From contig CP048838.1 of assembly GCA_012317185.1 (NCBI GenBank), positions 1,364,001-1,428,000 of the forward strand: a stretch of 64,000 nt of DNA, read 5' to 3'. This stretch comes from [Clostridium] innocuum (lineage in GTDB: Bacteria; Bacillota_I; Bacilli_A; Erysipelotrichales; Erysipelotrichaceae). The notes below the pieces were generated by a model. It was not told where the DNA came from, did not search any database, and saw only the letters and a list, made by a program, of their open reading frames with translations. Each line of letters begins with the position of its first letter. Within the stretch, counting starts at the first letter, position 1. Positions 9,780 to 19,142 of this stretch are shown one piece after another. The translations under genes and the position numbers were made by a program.

Positions 9780-11078
9780 ATGATTTTAAAGTGGATTGAA
9801 ACTTGGCTGAGTCCAAAAGTGTCTGTTATTACAAGCACACGTTATTTTCAGGCGTTTCGTAGCGGATTCTTTGTACTAATGCCTTTAACGATTATCGGAA
9901 CTGTATTTATGTTGATTACAGATTTCCCAATCCCTGGCTATAATGAATGGATGAGTGGTATATTTGGGGTAGGATGGGAAGATTTCCTCTCACCTGCATA
10001 TCGTGCAACATTTAATATGATGGGATTCCTGTTTGCTGGAACATTCGCCTACAAATTGGCAGAAGGGTATAAACTCGATAAATTAACTGTTTGTATTCTC
10101 GGTTTGGTAGCCTATGTTGTTTTATCTCCAAAATCGGTTCTAGCACCGGAATCCGGAGAGGTTATTGGTAGAGTTTTACAGTTTGACTGGTTAGGTACAA
10201 AGGGTATTCTGACAGCATTGTTTGCCGCAACGATTTCTACGGAAATCTTCCGCTGGTGTGTGAAAAAGAATTTTACAATCAAAATGCCACAGAGTGTTCC
10301 ACCGATGGTAATTAACGCATTTACTGCTTTGATACCAGGTATTTTGATTGTTACGGTATTGTTGATTATTAACGGTATATGTATGAGGATGGCTGGTTCT
10401 TTACCAGAACAGTTGTTCGCTTTGATCCAGTTACCATTGCAGTCTATGATTTCTCATCCATGGGCAATGGTTGTCATAGCATTCCTGAATGGTTTCCTAT
10501 GGTGGGCTGGTATTCATCCAACCGTTGTCAATTCTTTAATATATCCACTATTGTATGCAAATGCAGAGTTCAATCAGACACTGGCAGATGCAGGGAATTT
10601 AACAACAGCTACTGGAAGTTTTGGTTCTGTACAAGTATTAGATCAATTCCTTACGATTGGTGGTGCTGGCATGATGATCGGTCTGACGATATCTATGATT
10701 ATAGCAGCACGTTCAGCGCGTATGAAAGCTGTCTCTAAAGTTGCCTTCGTACCATCTCTGTTTAATATTTCAGAACCTGTAACTTTTGCGACGCCAACGG
10801 TATTCAGTCCATTGATGTTGATTCCCATGACGGTAACTCCGATTGTATCCTATGGTATTATGTATTTAGCGCAAATTATTGGTTTCATGCCAATGTTTAC
10901 CAATGTACAAGCACCATGGGCAACACCGTTTGTGTTCTCTGGATTCCTGGTATCCGGTTGGCAGGGAGCAGTGGTACAGCTCATTATTGTCAGCGTTACA
11001 GTACTTATTTATTTACCATTTGCAAAAGCGTTGGATCATCAGTTCATGCAGGAAGAAAAAGAAACTGCACAGAAATAA
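9780..11078 (+). CDS. PTS EIIC permease, lactose/cellobiose family
   Basis: 432 residues from ATG 9780 (MILKWIETWL), placed behind AAAAGGAGA; an upstream in-frame ATG at 9738 lacks a site. About ten hydrophobic helices. Family marks are GIHPTVVNSLIYPL in the central region and FNISEPVTFATPTV, the counterpart of the NINEP substrate motif of CelB/LacE-type EIIC. It should transport and help phosphorylate a disaccharide or glycoside. It is the first gene of an operon with separate EIIB and EIIA genes. Substrate cannot be told from sequence; no glycosidase is in the operon. Confidence 0.92.
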   Translation: MILKWIETWLSPKVSVITSTRYFQAFRSGFFVLMPLTIIGTVFMLITDFPIPGYNEWMSGIFGVGWEDFLSPAYRATFNMMGFLFAGTFAYKLAEGYKLDKLTVCILGLVAYVVLSPKSVLAPESGEVIGRVLQFDWLGTKGILTALFAATISTEIFRWCVKKNFTIKMPQSVPPMVINAFTALIPGILIVTVLLIINGICMRMAGSLPEQLFALIQLPLQSMISHPWAMVVIAFLNGFLWWAGIHPTVVNSLIYPLLYANAEFNQTLADAGNLTTATGSFGSVQVLDQFLTIGGAGMMIGLTISMIIAARSARMKAVSKVAFVPSLFNISEPVTFATPTVFSPLMLIPMTVTPIVSYGIMYLAQIIGFMPMFTNVQAPWATPFVFSGFLVSGWQGAVVQLIIVSVTVLIYLPFAKALDHQFMQEEKETAQK

Positions 11079-11172
11079 TAAAAAGCGAACATCCTACGGC
11101 TGTTTCATTGTAATGGATACAGGTAGCCTGTAGGTATATAGAAAATAGCATAGGAATACATAGGAGGACATT

Positions 11173-11469
11173 ATGAAAAATATTGTGTTATTATGCTCTC
11201 AAGGAGCAAGTACAAGCATTTTGGTACAGGCGATGAAGAAAGCTGCGGATGCTATGGAGTATTCATGCGACATCAATGCATATTCTATCAATATGTTAAA
11301 TGAAGTAAAGGAAACTGCGGATATAATCCTGCTTGGGCCACAGATTCGCTTTCAAGAAGGCAAGGTGAAAGCAGAGGCAAGCTGTCCGGTCAAAACGATT
11401 GAGATGCAGATGTATGGTATGATGGATGGAAAAGCGGTTATGGAAATGGTACGCAAGGAGCTGGATTGA
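11173..11469 (+). CDS. PTS EIIB, lactose/cellobiose family
   Basis: 98 residues; RBS ATAGGAGGACATT precedes ATG. The phospho-acceptor is Cys8 in LLCSQGASTS, typical of the lactose/cellobiose EIIB fold. It relays phosphate from the EIIA encoded next to the incoming sugar bound by EIIC. Its TGA stop overlaps the ATG of EIIA by one base. Confidence 0.93.
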   Translation: MKNIVLLCSQGASTSILVQAMKKAADAMEYSCDINAYSINMLNEVKETADIILLGPQIRFQEGKVKAEASCPVKTIEMQMYGMMDGKAVMEMVRKELD

Positions 11470-11795
11470 TGAAAGGGATTGAATCCGTCTGCTTCCAGAT
11501 TATAAGTTATACAGGAGCTGCGAAAAGCTGTTTCGTGGAAGCTATCAACGAGGCTGAACAGGGGAATTTTGAAAGAGCTGAGGAGCTATTATGCGAAGGT
11601 GATCAAAATTTTAACGAAGGTCATCATGCACATTTCGGATTGCTTCAGAAAGAAGCACAGCAGGAGCATGTAGAAATCAGATTGCTGCTGCTTCATGCGG
11701 AGGATCAAATGATGGCAGCGGAAACAATTCGTATTCTTGCCGAAAAGTTTATCCAAATCCACAAAGAATTAAAAAAGGGTGGTAAGAATGACTGA
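11469..11795 (+). CDS. PTS EIIA, lactose/cellobiose family
   Basis: 108 residues from ATG 11469, overlapping the EIIB stop (ATGA arrangement). A three-helix trimeric EIIA; the phospho-histidine is His76 in LLHAEDQMM, matching the HAQDHLM-type site of LacF/CelC. It takes phosphate from HPr. The C-terminal codons overlap the start of the PLP enzyme, so EIIB, EIIA and the lyase are translationally coupled. Confidence 0.93.
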   Translation: MKGIESVCFQIISYTGAAKSCFVEAINEAEQGNFERAEELLCEGDQNFNEGHHAHFGLLQKEAQQEHVEIRLLLLHAEDQMMAAETIRILAEKFIQIHKELKKGGKND

Positions 11796-12954
11796 TTTTG
11801 ATACGATATGCAATGAGGTGCAAAAAAAGAAGAGAACCTATCGTCCGATGTCACCGGAAATTGTGCTGACTTCTTCCTTTTACTTTGATGATTTTAATGA
11901 ATATGCTGAAGCAACGTCCAATGAGTTTGAGCATTATGTATATACAAGAGGAACAAATCCAACAACCGAGCTGTTGGAGGAAAAGCTTGCAAAGATGGAG
12001 GAAGGAGAGCGTTGTAAGGTGTTTGCTTCCGGAATGGGGGCTATTAGTGCAACCTTTTTTACCATGCTAAAGGCGAACGATCATGTTATCTTTGTCAATA
12101 CGGTCTATGGAACAACGGTTTCCTTGATTCGTTATATGGAGCGCTATCAGATATCCTATGATATTGTAAATTCTACAGATACCGATGTGATTCTCTCTTA
12201 TATAAAGGATGAGACCCACATTATTTATATGGAAAGTCCATCCTCACAGAAGTTTGAGTTGATAGATCTGGAAGCGATTGCTAAAGTCGCTAAACAGAAG
12301 GATATTATAACGGTGATTGATAATACGTGGGCTACTCCCATCTATCAACGTCCCTTAGTGCATGGCATTGATATTGTTATACATTCCTGTTCTAAATATA
12401 TTGGAGGACATTCCGATATTGTGGCAGGGGCAGTAATCAGTAGCAAGCAAACTGTGGAACTGATTGAAGAAAAGGGCTTCCTCTATCTAGGAGCTACATG
12501 CAGTCCGTTAAATTCTTATTTGGCGTTGCGTGGTTTAAGAACGATGCCAGTACGTATGCGTCAGTTTACGAAGAACATATGTACTGTGTTGGATTATCTT
12601 TCTACGGATAAGCGAATCAAAAAAATTCATCATCCATATTGTGGGAATGCATGGCAGAAGCAGCTGGCAGAAAAATATTTGGATGGATATGGAAGTCTTT
12701 TTGGAATTGACATGGTAGATGATGATTTGGAAAAGCTGAAGGTATTTGTTAATGCATTACAGGTGTTTACCTTGGGTGTCAGCTGGGGTGGCTTTGAAAG
12801 TCTGGTGCTGCCCGTGTTTAAAGGAAATAATCAGCAGGCGATAATTGACAGAGGATTGGATGTTACGCATCTTCGTATATATGTTGGATTAGAGAATCCA
12901 CAGGAGCTGATTGAGGATATAAAAGCAGCACTTACGATTGCCTACGGAAAATAA
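11788..12954 (+). CDS. PLP-dependent Cys/Met metabolism enzyme (C-S lyase type)
   Basis: 388 residues from ATG 11788 (MTDFDTICNE), overlapping the EIIA stop by 8 bases. Fold-type I enzyme of the cystathionine gamma-synthase/methionine gamma-lyase family: YTRGTNPTTELLEEKLA, FASGMGAIS phosphate-binding turn, VIDNTWATPI, and the Schiff-base lysine Lys203 in HSCSKYIGGHSD. It should act on a sulfur amino acid or a cysteine S-conjugate. Placement as last gene of a PTS operon is unusual; E. coli malX-malY is a precedent for a PTS permease next to a C-S lyase-fold protein. Exact reaction unknown. Confidence 0.85.
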   Translation: MTDFDTICNEVQKKKRTYRPMSPEIVLTSSFYFDDFNEYAEATSNEFEHYVYTRGTNPTTELLEEKLAKMEEGERCKVFASGMGAISATFFTMLKANDHVIFVNTVYGTTVSLIRYMERYQISYDIVNSTDTDVILSYIKDETHIIYMESPSSQKFELIDLEAIAKVAKQKDIITVIDNTWATPIYQRPLVHGIDIVIHSCSKYIGGHSDIVAGAVISSKQTVELIEEKGFLYLGATCSPLNSYLALRGLRTMPVRMRQFTKNICTVLDYLSTDKRIKKIHHPYCGNAWQKQLAEKYLDGYGSLFGIDMVDDDLEKLKVFVNALQVFTLGVSWGGFESLVLPVFKGNNQQAIIDRGLDVTHLRIYVGLENPQELIEDIKAALTIAYGK

Positions 12955-12989
12955 AGGAAAGTCTTACGATCATTATAGACATATCCTAT

Positions 12990-13139
12990 ATGATATCTGT
13001 TTTACATGGGATGATCGACAATACAGAAAAGTTACAATCAATGCTTTTATTTAAACTGGCAGTAGAACTGGATATTATGGCCCGTATTCTGGCATCGGCT
13101 GTCGATAAAGAACCTGTGCAGCTTGAGCGTATCTGCTGA
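12990..13139 (+). CDS. Small ORF or gene remnant, function unknown
   Basis: 49 codons from ATG 12990 (MISVLHGMIDNTEKLQSM...) ending TGA 13139, with a second ATG at 13011. Codon choice resembles real genes here (CTGGCATCGGCTGTCGAT), but there is no ribosome site, and the frame is open upstream into the end of the lyase gene. A fragment of a degraded gene is as likely as a functional small protein. The rest of 12955-13395 shows nothing else. Confidence 0.25.
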   Translation: MISVLHGMIDNTEKLQSMLLFKLAVELDIMARILASAVDKEPVQLERIC

Positions 13140-13395
13140 TTCTGTAAAGAAAGGTATTATATTTCAGTATCATATAAAAATGTATGTACAATAAACACAT
13201 GGATCATGCATACCGCATTTTCAAATATAACTGCAGATGGGATACAGAGCCTCACAAAAAGGTACCTGAAGCCTGTAAAATTGCAAGTAAACCGGAGCGG
13301 TACACGAATAGCATGAGGTCCAGCGTGTCTTCCAATATTTTTCGCAGGTATGGAAATCGGGGTTGTCATCCATACTATGCATGAGGTGATATACT

Positions 13396-13842
13396 ATGGA
13401 TAACAATGCAATCGTAGAAGAATTAAACCAGCTGCTGAAGGGCACGCACATGGGAATCGGTATATTTGAAGACTTGGAGGCGAAGCTGCAGAGTGAACGA
13501 CTGAAAAAGGAATTCCATGGACTGCTGGATAAGCTGAAAATGCATGCACATTCCCTGAGTGCTTTAATTCAGACCTGCGGTGGTGACCCTGTCGAAAGTG
13601 CCGGAATTAAGGGCATGGTGAGCGAAGCTGTCGAAATGCTGAAAAACCTGATGATCGGTAATGATAAGCAGGTTCTGGAGGAAGCGGTCAAAAATATGAA
13701 AATGGCGCAGAAGGCTTTGCATGCATTTGATGAGAAGCATCTCGTCTTGAATGATCAGATGAAGAAAACAATGCGGATCATGCAGGAGGATTATGAATCC
13801 ATGTACCATATGCTGCATAAATATCTGATTGAATTTCAATAA
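13396..13842 (+). CDS. DUF2383/ferritin-like four-helix protein
   Basis: 148 residues, RBS GAGGTGATATACT. Four amphipathic helices, no cysteines of note apart from one in the middle, His/Glu/Asp scattered through helices (THMGIGIFEDLEAKL, KKEFHGLLDKLKMHAHSLSAL, LHAFDEKH, MQEDYESMYHMLHKYL). This matches the PA2169/DUF2383 ferritin-like bundle, a stress-associated family without a settled function. It stands alone, 61 bp ahead of pepT. Confidence 0.7.
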   Translation: MDNNAIVEELNQLLKGTHMGIGIFEDLEAKLQSERLKKEFHGLLDKLKMHAHSLSALIQTCGGDPVESAGIKGMVSEAVEMLKNLMIGNDKQVLEEAVKNMKMAQKALHAFDEKHLVLNDQMKKTMRIMQEDYESMYHMLHKYLIEFQ

Positions 13843-13903
13843 ACCTACTGGAGTGTTTGAACGTTTCCGTGTATAATCGTATCTATAGAAAGAAGGGTTA
13901 AGC

Positions 13904-15127
13904 ATGAACGTTCAGGAAAGATTTTTACACTATGTATCCTTTGATACGCAATCCGATGAGCATTCCCAGACAACACCAAGCTCTTTGAAGCAGCTGAAGC
14001 TGGCAGAGGCACTTGTGGATGAAATGAAGGCGATCGGCATCAAGGATGCATATGTGGATGAATTCGGTATCGTCTATGGTATAATACCGGCAACAACCAA
14101 AAAAGATGTAAAATCCATCGGGTTTATTGCGCATATGGATACATCACCGGATATGAGCGGCAGAGATGTAAAGCCGAGAATAGTCAAAGCCTATGACGGG
14201 TCCGATATTGTGCTGAATGAAGCACTGGGTATCAAAATGGGAATCCATGATTTTGCATGCCTGCAGGAAAAAATCGGCGAGGATTTGATCGTGACAGATG
14301 GAACGACGCTGCTGGGTGCTGATGACAAGGCGGGAATCGCGGAAATCATGACGATGGCGGAAACGCTGCTTCAGGAAAACCGTGAGCATGGAAAAATCTG
14401 TCTGGCATTTACTCCGGATGAAGAGGTAGGCCGGGGAACGGATCATTTCCGTGTTCCGGAATTCGGTGCCGATTTTGCATATACGGTTGACGGTGGAGAG
14501 GTCGATTGCGTGGATTATGAAAACTTCAATGCCGCAGGTGCAGAAATTCACATTCAGGGTCTGAGCATCCACCCGGGTAGTGCAAAGGATAAAATGATCA
14601 ATGCTTTGCTGGTAGCGATGGAATTTCACTCTATGCTGCCGGTACAGAAAAATCCTGCGTATACGGAAGGCTATGAAGGCTTTAATCATCTTACAGAGCT
14701 CCATGGAGAATGTGAGCATGCCTACATGTCCTATATTATTCGCAATCACAGTGAAGAGCTGTTTGAACAGCAGAAGGCAGAGTTTCAAAGAATCGCGGAG
14801 TATCTGAATCAGAAATATCCGGAAAACACCGTTCAACTGCAGATACATGACAGCTATGCGAATATGCGTACCATTATTGAAAAGGATATGCGAATCATAG
14901 AGCTGGTGAAAACGTCCATGAAGCAGATTGGCTTGGAACCGAGATCCATGGCGATCCGCGGAGGCACGGATGGTGCCCGTCTGACCTATGACGGCCTTCC
15001 TTGTCCCAACCTTGGAACCGGTGGCTACAACTACCATGGAAAATATGAGTTTGCTTCCATTCAGGAAATGCAGAAAAGCGTTGAGCTGCTGCTAAAAATT
15101 GTAGAAAACAATGTGCAGGAAGCATAA
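13904..15127 (+). CDS. pepT: Peptidase T (tripeptide aminopeptidase)
   Basis: 407 residues, the usual PepT length; ATG follows GAAAGAAGGGTTAAGC. M20B di-zinc peptidase: His77 and Asp79 in AHMDTSPD, Asp in GADDKAG, the catalytic Glu pair in PDEEVGRG, Asp in VDGGEVD, and the C-terminal metal His in GGYNYHGKYE. It removes the N-terminal residue from tripeptides in the cytoplasm. Transcribed alone and closed by a strong terminator at 15172-15227. Confidence 0.96.
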   Translation: MNVQERFLHYVSFDTQSDEHSQTTPSSLKQLKLAEALVDEMKAIGIKDAYVDEFGIVYGIIPATTKKDVKSIGFIAHMDTSPDMSGRDVKPRIVKAYDGSDIVLNEALGIKMGIHDFACLQEKIGEDLIVTDGTTLLGADDKAGIAEIMTMAETLLQENREHGKICLAFTPDEEVGRGTDHFRVPEFGADFAYTVDGGEVDCVDYENFNAAGAEIHIQGLSIHPGSAKDKMINALLVAMEFHSMLPVQKNPAYTEGYEGFNHLTELHGECEHAYMSYIIRNHSEELFEQQKAEFQRIAEYLNQKYPENTVQLQIHDSYANMRTIIEKDMRIIELVKTSMKQIGLEPRSMAIRGGTDGARLTYDGLPCPNLGTGGYNYHGKYEFASIQEMQKSVELLLKIVENNVQEA

Positions 15128-15171
15128 AAGGCATATTCCTGTACCGATGATCGTCTTGGAATAAATGCAAG

Positions 15172-15227
15172 AAAACAGAAGATGGAAGCCTGCTGCATGT
15201 GCAGGAAATCATTCTTCTGTTTTTTTC
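15172..15227 (+). terminator. Terminator of pepT
   Basis: AAAACAGAAG at 15172-15181 pairs with CTTCTGTTTT at 15214-15223, with an inner CCTGC/GCAGG stem, followed by T. Confidence 0.85.
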
Positions 15228-15305
15228 TGTTTTTAAGGTGAGTGAGGTCTCCTTCGCACAGCCTGTGTATGCGGACGGATATTCCATGCCGCTGTGCTTT
15301 CTTCA

Positions 15306-15458
15306 CATTATAGGAAATCGTGCCGATTTCCTATAATGGGTTAGAGCTGCGCTACTATGTTAAATCGTCCCGATTTCCCATAATAGCTTTATAACACCCT
15401 CTAAACTAGAATCGAAATATTTCATTCTTCGGGTGTTATAAACCTCTAACCCATTATA
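15306..15458. repeat. Nested, mutually exclusive inverted repeats
   Basis: Stem A: 15306-15320 with 15324-15338 (15 bp perfect, 3-nt loop, CATTATAGGAAATCG). Stem B: 15332-15346 with 15444-15458 (15 bp perfect, TATAATGGGTTAGAG) shares bases with the right arm of A, so A and B cannot coexist. Stem C: 15388-15399 with 15431-15442 (12 bp perfect, TTTATAACACCC) sits inside B. A degenerate copy of the A arm lies at 15362-15385. Either a miniature mobile element or a structured RNA. Confidence 0.8.
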
Positions 15459-15713
15459 ACATTTTTATATGGACAAGCAGTTTCTATTTTGCGGATAGTT
15501 TCTTTTCTTCAGCTTTTTTCAGCAATCATTCTCTCCCTTATTCTATAGAGAGCATTTTCCTAAAAGGCGGCAGTGCTCCAACAGAGGGAGCATTCCCTGT
15601 ACGGTTGCATAAACTGTTCAGCAAAGCGTAGTTTCGCAAGCATGATAACCACAGTAGCAAAGGTACAGCCTATTCTCTGCGGCTTTTTGTATAAGACGGT
15701 ATCCTATCTTTGA
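15459..15713. other. Intergenic, no gene seen
   Basis: No credible coding frame or RNA structure beyond short hairpins. Confidence 0.5.
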
Positions 15714-15742
15714 CCGAAAAAAAGTGTCTTGAGAGAAGACAC
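15714..15742 (-). terminator. Terminator of pentapeptide-repeat gene
   Basis: GTGTCTT/AAGACAC stem (15724-15742) with a run of A below it on the plus strand, i.e. T on the minus strand. Confidence 0.75.
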
Positions 15743-15804
15743 CCTACCGATCATATGTTTTTGAAAAAGACCTGTGCAAAAGAGCAGCTGTTAAGAACAG
15801 CGCG

Positions 15805-16440
15805 TTACTCCTTGACAATGATACCCAGCAGCTGTACCAGACGAAGCGCCTGCTGTTCATTGACGATGACTCCGCGGATATGATCCATCGTCAGACTGAT
15901 ACCTTCAATATCGCTGGAGGAAAGATCCATGCCCTTTAAATTCGTGTTATGAAACTCACTCTCCTTCAAATCACAGCTGTCGTATACGGTTTTCTGATAT
16001 TCGCACTGAATGAAGCTCGCATTTGAAAAATTGCTGTTTTCAAAAATAACCTGCCGAAATCTGGAGCCCGACAAATTGGCATAGGCAGCCTTCAGATTTG
16101 TGAAAAGGGTATTGTGTATGACACAATCGCTGAAATCGATTCCCATACAGCGGCAGTTGCGGAAAACACAGCGGTGAATAGCTCCCTTGTTGAAATGCAG
16201 GTTTGACAGCTCGCAATTTTCAAATACGGTATCAATCATATCAATCGCATCAAACTCACAATCCTCAAAAAACACATTACGAAAGACGCAGCCGTCCAGA
16301 TGCAAGGCGGTATACTCCTCATTGCTGATGGTGATGCCGTCAAATTCCATTCCTTCCACATAATTGTCCTCATCAATGCAGGCATACAAGCTTTGTGCCT
16401 TCGTATACGATGGGCGCAGGCGGGGCTGTATTATTTTCAT
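15805..16440 (-). CDS. Pentapeptide-repeat protein
   Basis: 211 residues from ATG 16440 (MKIIQPRLRPSYTK), preferred over GTG 16449 because AAAGGA lies 9 bases upstream. Residues ~35-200 are imperfect A(D/N)LXX-type repeats with regular F/L at the centre (CVFRNVFFEDCEFDAIDMIDT, VFENCELSNLHFNKG), which fold as a right-handed four-sided beta helix. Cytoplasmic, no signal peptide. Family members include Qnr/MfpA DNA mimics but most have no known role; no resistance-specific features can be claimed. Single-gene unit. Confidence 0.85.
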   Translation of the reverse strand: MKIIQPRLRPSYTKAQSLYACIDEDNYVEGMEFDGITISNEEYTALHLDGCVFRNVFFEDCEFDAIDMIDTVFENCELSNLHFNKGAIHRCVFRNCRCMGIDFSDCVIHNTLFTNLKAAYANLSGSRFRQVIFENSNFSNASFIQCEYQKTVYDSCDLKESEFHNTNLKGMDLSSSDIEGISLTMDHIRGVIVNEQQALRLVQLLGIIVKE

Positions 16441-16822
16441 TATATCCACATCCTTTGGGTTCTATTGTACCGTATTCTCTGCGGTATGAAAAGAAAATCT
16501 CCGTAAAAATTTCAGCGGCTGCTTTCCACTCATCGCTTTCCCATAGCGGTAATCGTATAAATTCCAAGGAAGCATTACCTTTAGGCAGGCTGGGAAATGA
16601 CCGCAGAAGACTGCTTGTACATTTTTTTGTTTGACATGTTTTCGTTGATTGCTTCCTGAATGGTGAAGAAGGGCATCAGGCTTATATCCGGCTCGATCAG
16701 TCTTCGAAATAGAAGTCTTGTATTTCCGGGGAATCCTCTATATAATGAAGACGTTGAAAAAACGATTGCGTATTTATGAAGGATACTTGATAGAACGCAG
16801 TAGATGAAGGAAGGTACATATT
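16441..16822. other. Intergenic region between divergent genes
   Basis: Must carry promoters for both flanking genes. No convincing gene; a TTG-initiated minus frame at 16373-16567 overlaps the pentapeptide gene and was rejected. Confidence 0.4.
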
Positions 16823-18970
16823 ATGGAACATATCATACAGCCGATGGCGGCTTCTTTGCATATCCAGCCGGAACAGATCAAAAACACGCTGCAGCTGCTG
16901 GAGGAAGGAAACACCGTTCCGTTCATTGCCCGTTACCGTAAGGAAGTGACCAAGGGACTGGATGAAGAACAGATTCGTGTTATACAGGAGCAATATGAGT
17001 ATCAGGTGAATCTGGAAAAGCGCAAGGAGGATGTCAAGCGTCTGATTGAGCAGCAGGGCAAGCTGACGGAAGAAATTATCGCATCAGTCAACGCCTGTGA
17101 AAAGCTGTCACAGGTTGAGGATATTTATCGTCCATACCAGCAGAAGCGGAAAACAAGAGCAAGTGATGCGGCTGCACGTGGCTTAAAGCCGTTTGCGGAA
17201 TGGATGCTGAAGCTGCTGCGGGATGGGGATGTGCGTCAAGAAGCGAAGAGATATTTGAACGATAAGGTGTCCGATGTGGAGGCTGCCATACAGGGAGCAA
17301 AGGATATCATTGCGGAAATGGCAAGTGATGATCCGGCTGTGCGCCAGAAAATCCGCAGCAGTATGGAGCGCTATGGAAGGTTAACGACGAAGGAAAAGAA
17401 AAAGCATACCGATGAGAAAAAGATTTATAAAATGTACTATGATTACAGTGAGCGTGTAACCACACTGGCCAGTCACCGTATCATGGCAATCGATCGTGGA
17501 GAAAAGGAAAAGGTGCTTGCCGTTTCCATCGAGTTTGATAAGGAGTATATCATTGACTGGACCAATCGCCGGTTTACGAAAAAACGCCAGAGTCCGTGTG
17601 TTGAATATATCGAGGAGGCTGTGCAGGACGGCCTGAAGCGGCTTGCCTTTCCTGCGGTGGAGCGTGAAATCCGATCCCAGCTGAGTGAAAAGGCACACGA
17701 GCAGTCGATTGAGGTATTCTCGTTAAATCTGGAACGTCTGCTGATGCAGCCGCCGATGAAAAATAAAATGGTGCTTGGCTTTGACCCGGCCTTTCGTACC
17801 GGCTGTAAGCTGGCTGTCGTCGATAAAAACGGTAATATGCTGGATGTCAGTGTGATTTATCCGACACCGCCAAATGCCAAAATCAAAGAGGCGAAGGAGA
17901 AGATGCTGCAGCTGTTAAAGAAGTATCCCATTGATATTATCGCTATCGGAAACGGAACTGCCAGCCGTGAAAGCGAAGCCTTTGTTGCCGCATTGATTCG
18001 TGAATATCATCTGTCGGCTGCCTATACCATCGTTTCCGAAGCAGGGGCATCCGTGTATTCCGCAAGCAAGCTGGCACGGGAGGAATTTCCTGATCTGCAT
18101 GTGGAGCAGCGCTCTGCCATTTCCATTGCACGCAGGATCATTGATCCGCTATCCGAGCTGATCAAAATCGATCCGCAGTCGATCGGTGTCGGGCAGTATC
18201 AGCATGACCTTCCCACCGCCCGTTTAAAGGATCGTCTTGATTTTGTTGTTTCCAAGGCGGTGAACCGGGTCGGTGTCAATGTGAATACCGCATCCCAGGA
18301 GCTGTTGAAAAACATATCCGGACTCAGCCAGGCAACAGCAAAATCCATTGTGGAATACCGCAGGGAGCACGGGGAGCTGAAAAACAGGAAGGAACTGAAG
18401 AAAATTCCGAAGATTGGTGAGAAATCGTATGAACAGGCGGCCGGCTTTTTGCGTATCGAGGATGGGGATGAGCTGCTGGATCGTACCAGTATTCATCCGG
18501 AAAGCTATGCCACAGCCAGAAAGGTGTTACAGCAGCTGGGTCTCAGTGAGCAGGATATGGGAAGTGAACAGGCACAGGAAGCGGTACAGCAGGCGGATGC
18601 TGACGGGCTGATTCGTGATTGTGAGAGTGACCGCTATACGATTCAGGATATCCTGGAGGCAATTGCGACACCGTTAAGAGATTATCGTGAACGGTATGAT
18701 GCGCCGCTGTTAAGAAGCGATGTGCTGGAGCTTGAGGATCTGCATATCGGTGATCAGCTGGAGGGAGTTGTCCGCAATGTGGTGGATTTTGGAGCCTTTG
18801 TGGATATCGGGCTGCATGAGGACGGTCTTGTGCATATCTCCAAAATGAGCAGGCACCGTATTGCACATCCAAGCGATAAGGTATCGGTAGGAGATATCGT
18901 GAAGGTCTGGGTATACAATATCGATGAGGAAAAGCAGAAGGTACAGCTGTCACTGCTGCCGATGCAATAG
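16823..18970 (+). CDS. tex: Tex-family RNA-binding transcription accessory protein
   Basis: 715 residues, normal for Tex; ATG follows GAAGGAAGGTACATATT. Domains in order: N-terminal helical/HTH region (NTVPFIARYRKEVTKGLDEEQ), YqgF RNase H-like domain around 318-440 (MVLGFDPAFRTGCKLAVVD), helix-hairpin-helix pair ~490-560 (VNVNTASQELLKNISGL, LKKIPKIGEKSYEQAAGFLR), and a C-terminal S1 domain ~640-715 (GVVRNVVDFGAFVDIGLHEDGLVHISKMS). It binds nucleic acids in the cytoplasm and affects transcription and ribosome function. Monocistronic, with its own terminator. Confidence 0.96.
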   Translation: MEHIIQPMAASLHIQPEQIKNTLQLLEEGNTVPFIARYRKEVTKGLDEEQIRVIQEQYEYQVNLEKRKEDVKRLIEQQGKLTEEIIASVNACEKLSQVEDIYRPYQQKRKTRASDAAARGLKPFAEWMLKLLRDGDVRQEAKRYLNDKVSDVEAAIQGAKDIIAEMASDDPAVRQKIRSSMERYGRLTTKEKKKHTDEKKIYKMYYDYSERVTTLASHRIMAIDRGEKEKVLAVSIEFDKEYIIDWTNRRFTKKRQSPCVEYIEEAVQDGLKRLAFPAVEREIRSQLSEKAHEQSIEVFSLNLERLLMQPPMKNKMVLGFDPAFRTGCKLAVVDKNGNMLDVSVIYPTPPNAKIKEAKEKMLQLLKKYPIDIIAIGNGTASRESEAFVAALIREYHLSAAYTIVSEAGASVYSASKLAREEFPDLHVEQRSAISIARRIIDPLSELIKIDPQSIGVGQYQHDLPTARLKDRLDFVVSKAVNRVGVNVNTASQELLKNISGLSQATAKSIVEYRREHGELKNRKELKKIPKIGEKSYEQAAGFLRIEDGDELLDRTSIHPESYATARKVLQQLGLSEQDMGSEQAQEAVQQADADGLIRDCESDRYTIQDILEAIATPLRDYRERYDAPLLRSDVLELEDLHIGDQLEGVVRNVVDFGAFVDIGLHEDGLVHISKMSRHRIAHPSDKVSVGDIVKVWVYNIDEEKQKVQLSLLPMQ

Positions 18971-19019
18971 AAATAAATTTACGGTTCTGTTGAACCGATG
19001 GATAAGAGTATTCATGAAA

Positions 19020-19062
19020 GCAGCCGTTAAGAACATTTGTTCAAAAAAACGGCTGCTCTTTT
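19020..19062 (+). terminator. Terminator of tex
   Basis: GCAGCCGTT (19020-19028) pairs with AACGGCTGC (19048-19056), inner GAAC/GTTC, then TCTTTT. Confidence 0.8.
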
Positions 19063-19142
19063 ACAATTTCACATAATATTCTATGTGCAATGCAGGGGTT
19101 TTATAGTATAATAAACGTGTTCAAAACAAGGAGGACTATAGA

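Noticed and set aside
13140..13395. Possible tRNA or small RNA before the DUF2383 gene
   Set aside because: No cloverleaf, promoter-terminator pair or stable long stem could be drawn.
16373..16567. Minus-strand 64-codon frame upstream of the pentapeptide-repeat gene
   Set aside because: TTG start, no ribosome site, overlaps the pentapeptide gene and resembles no family I know.
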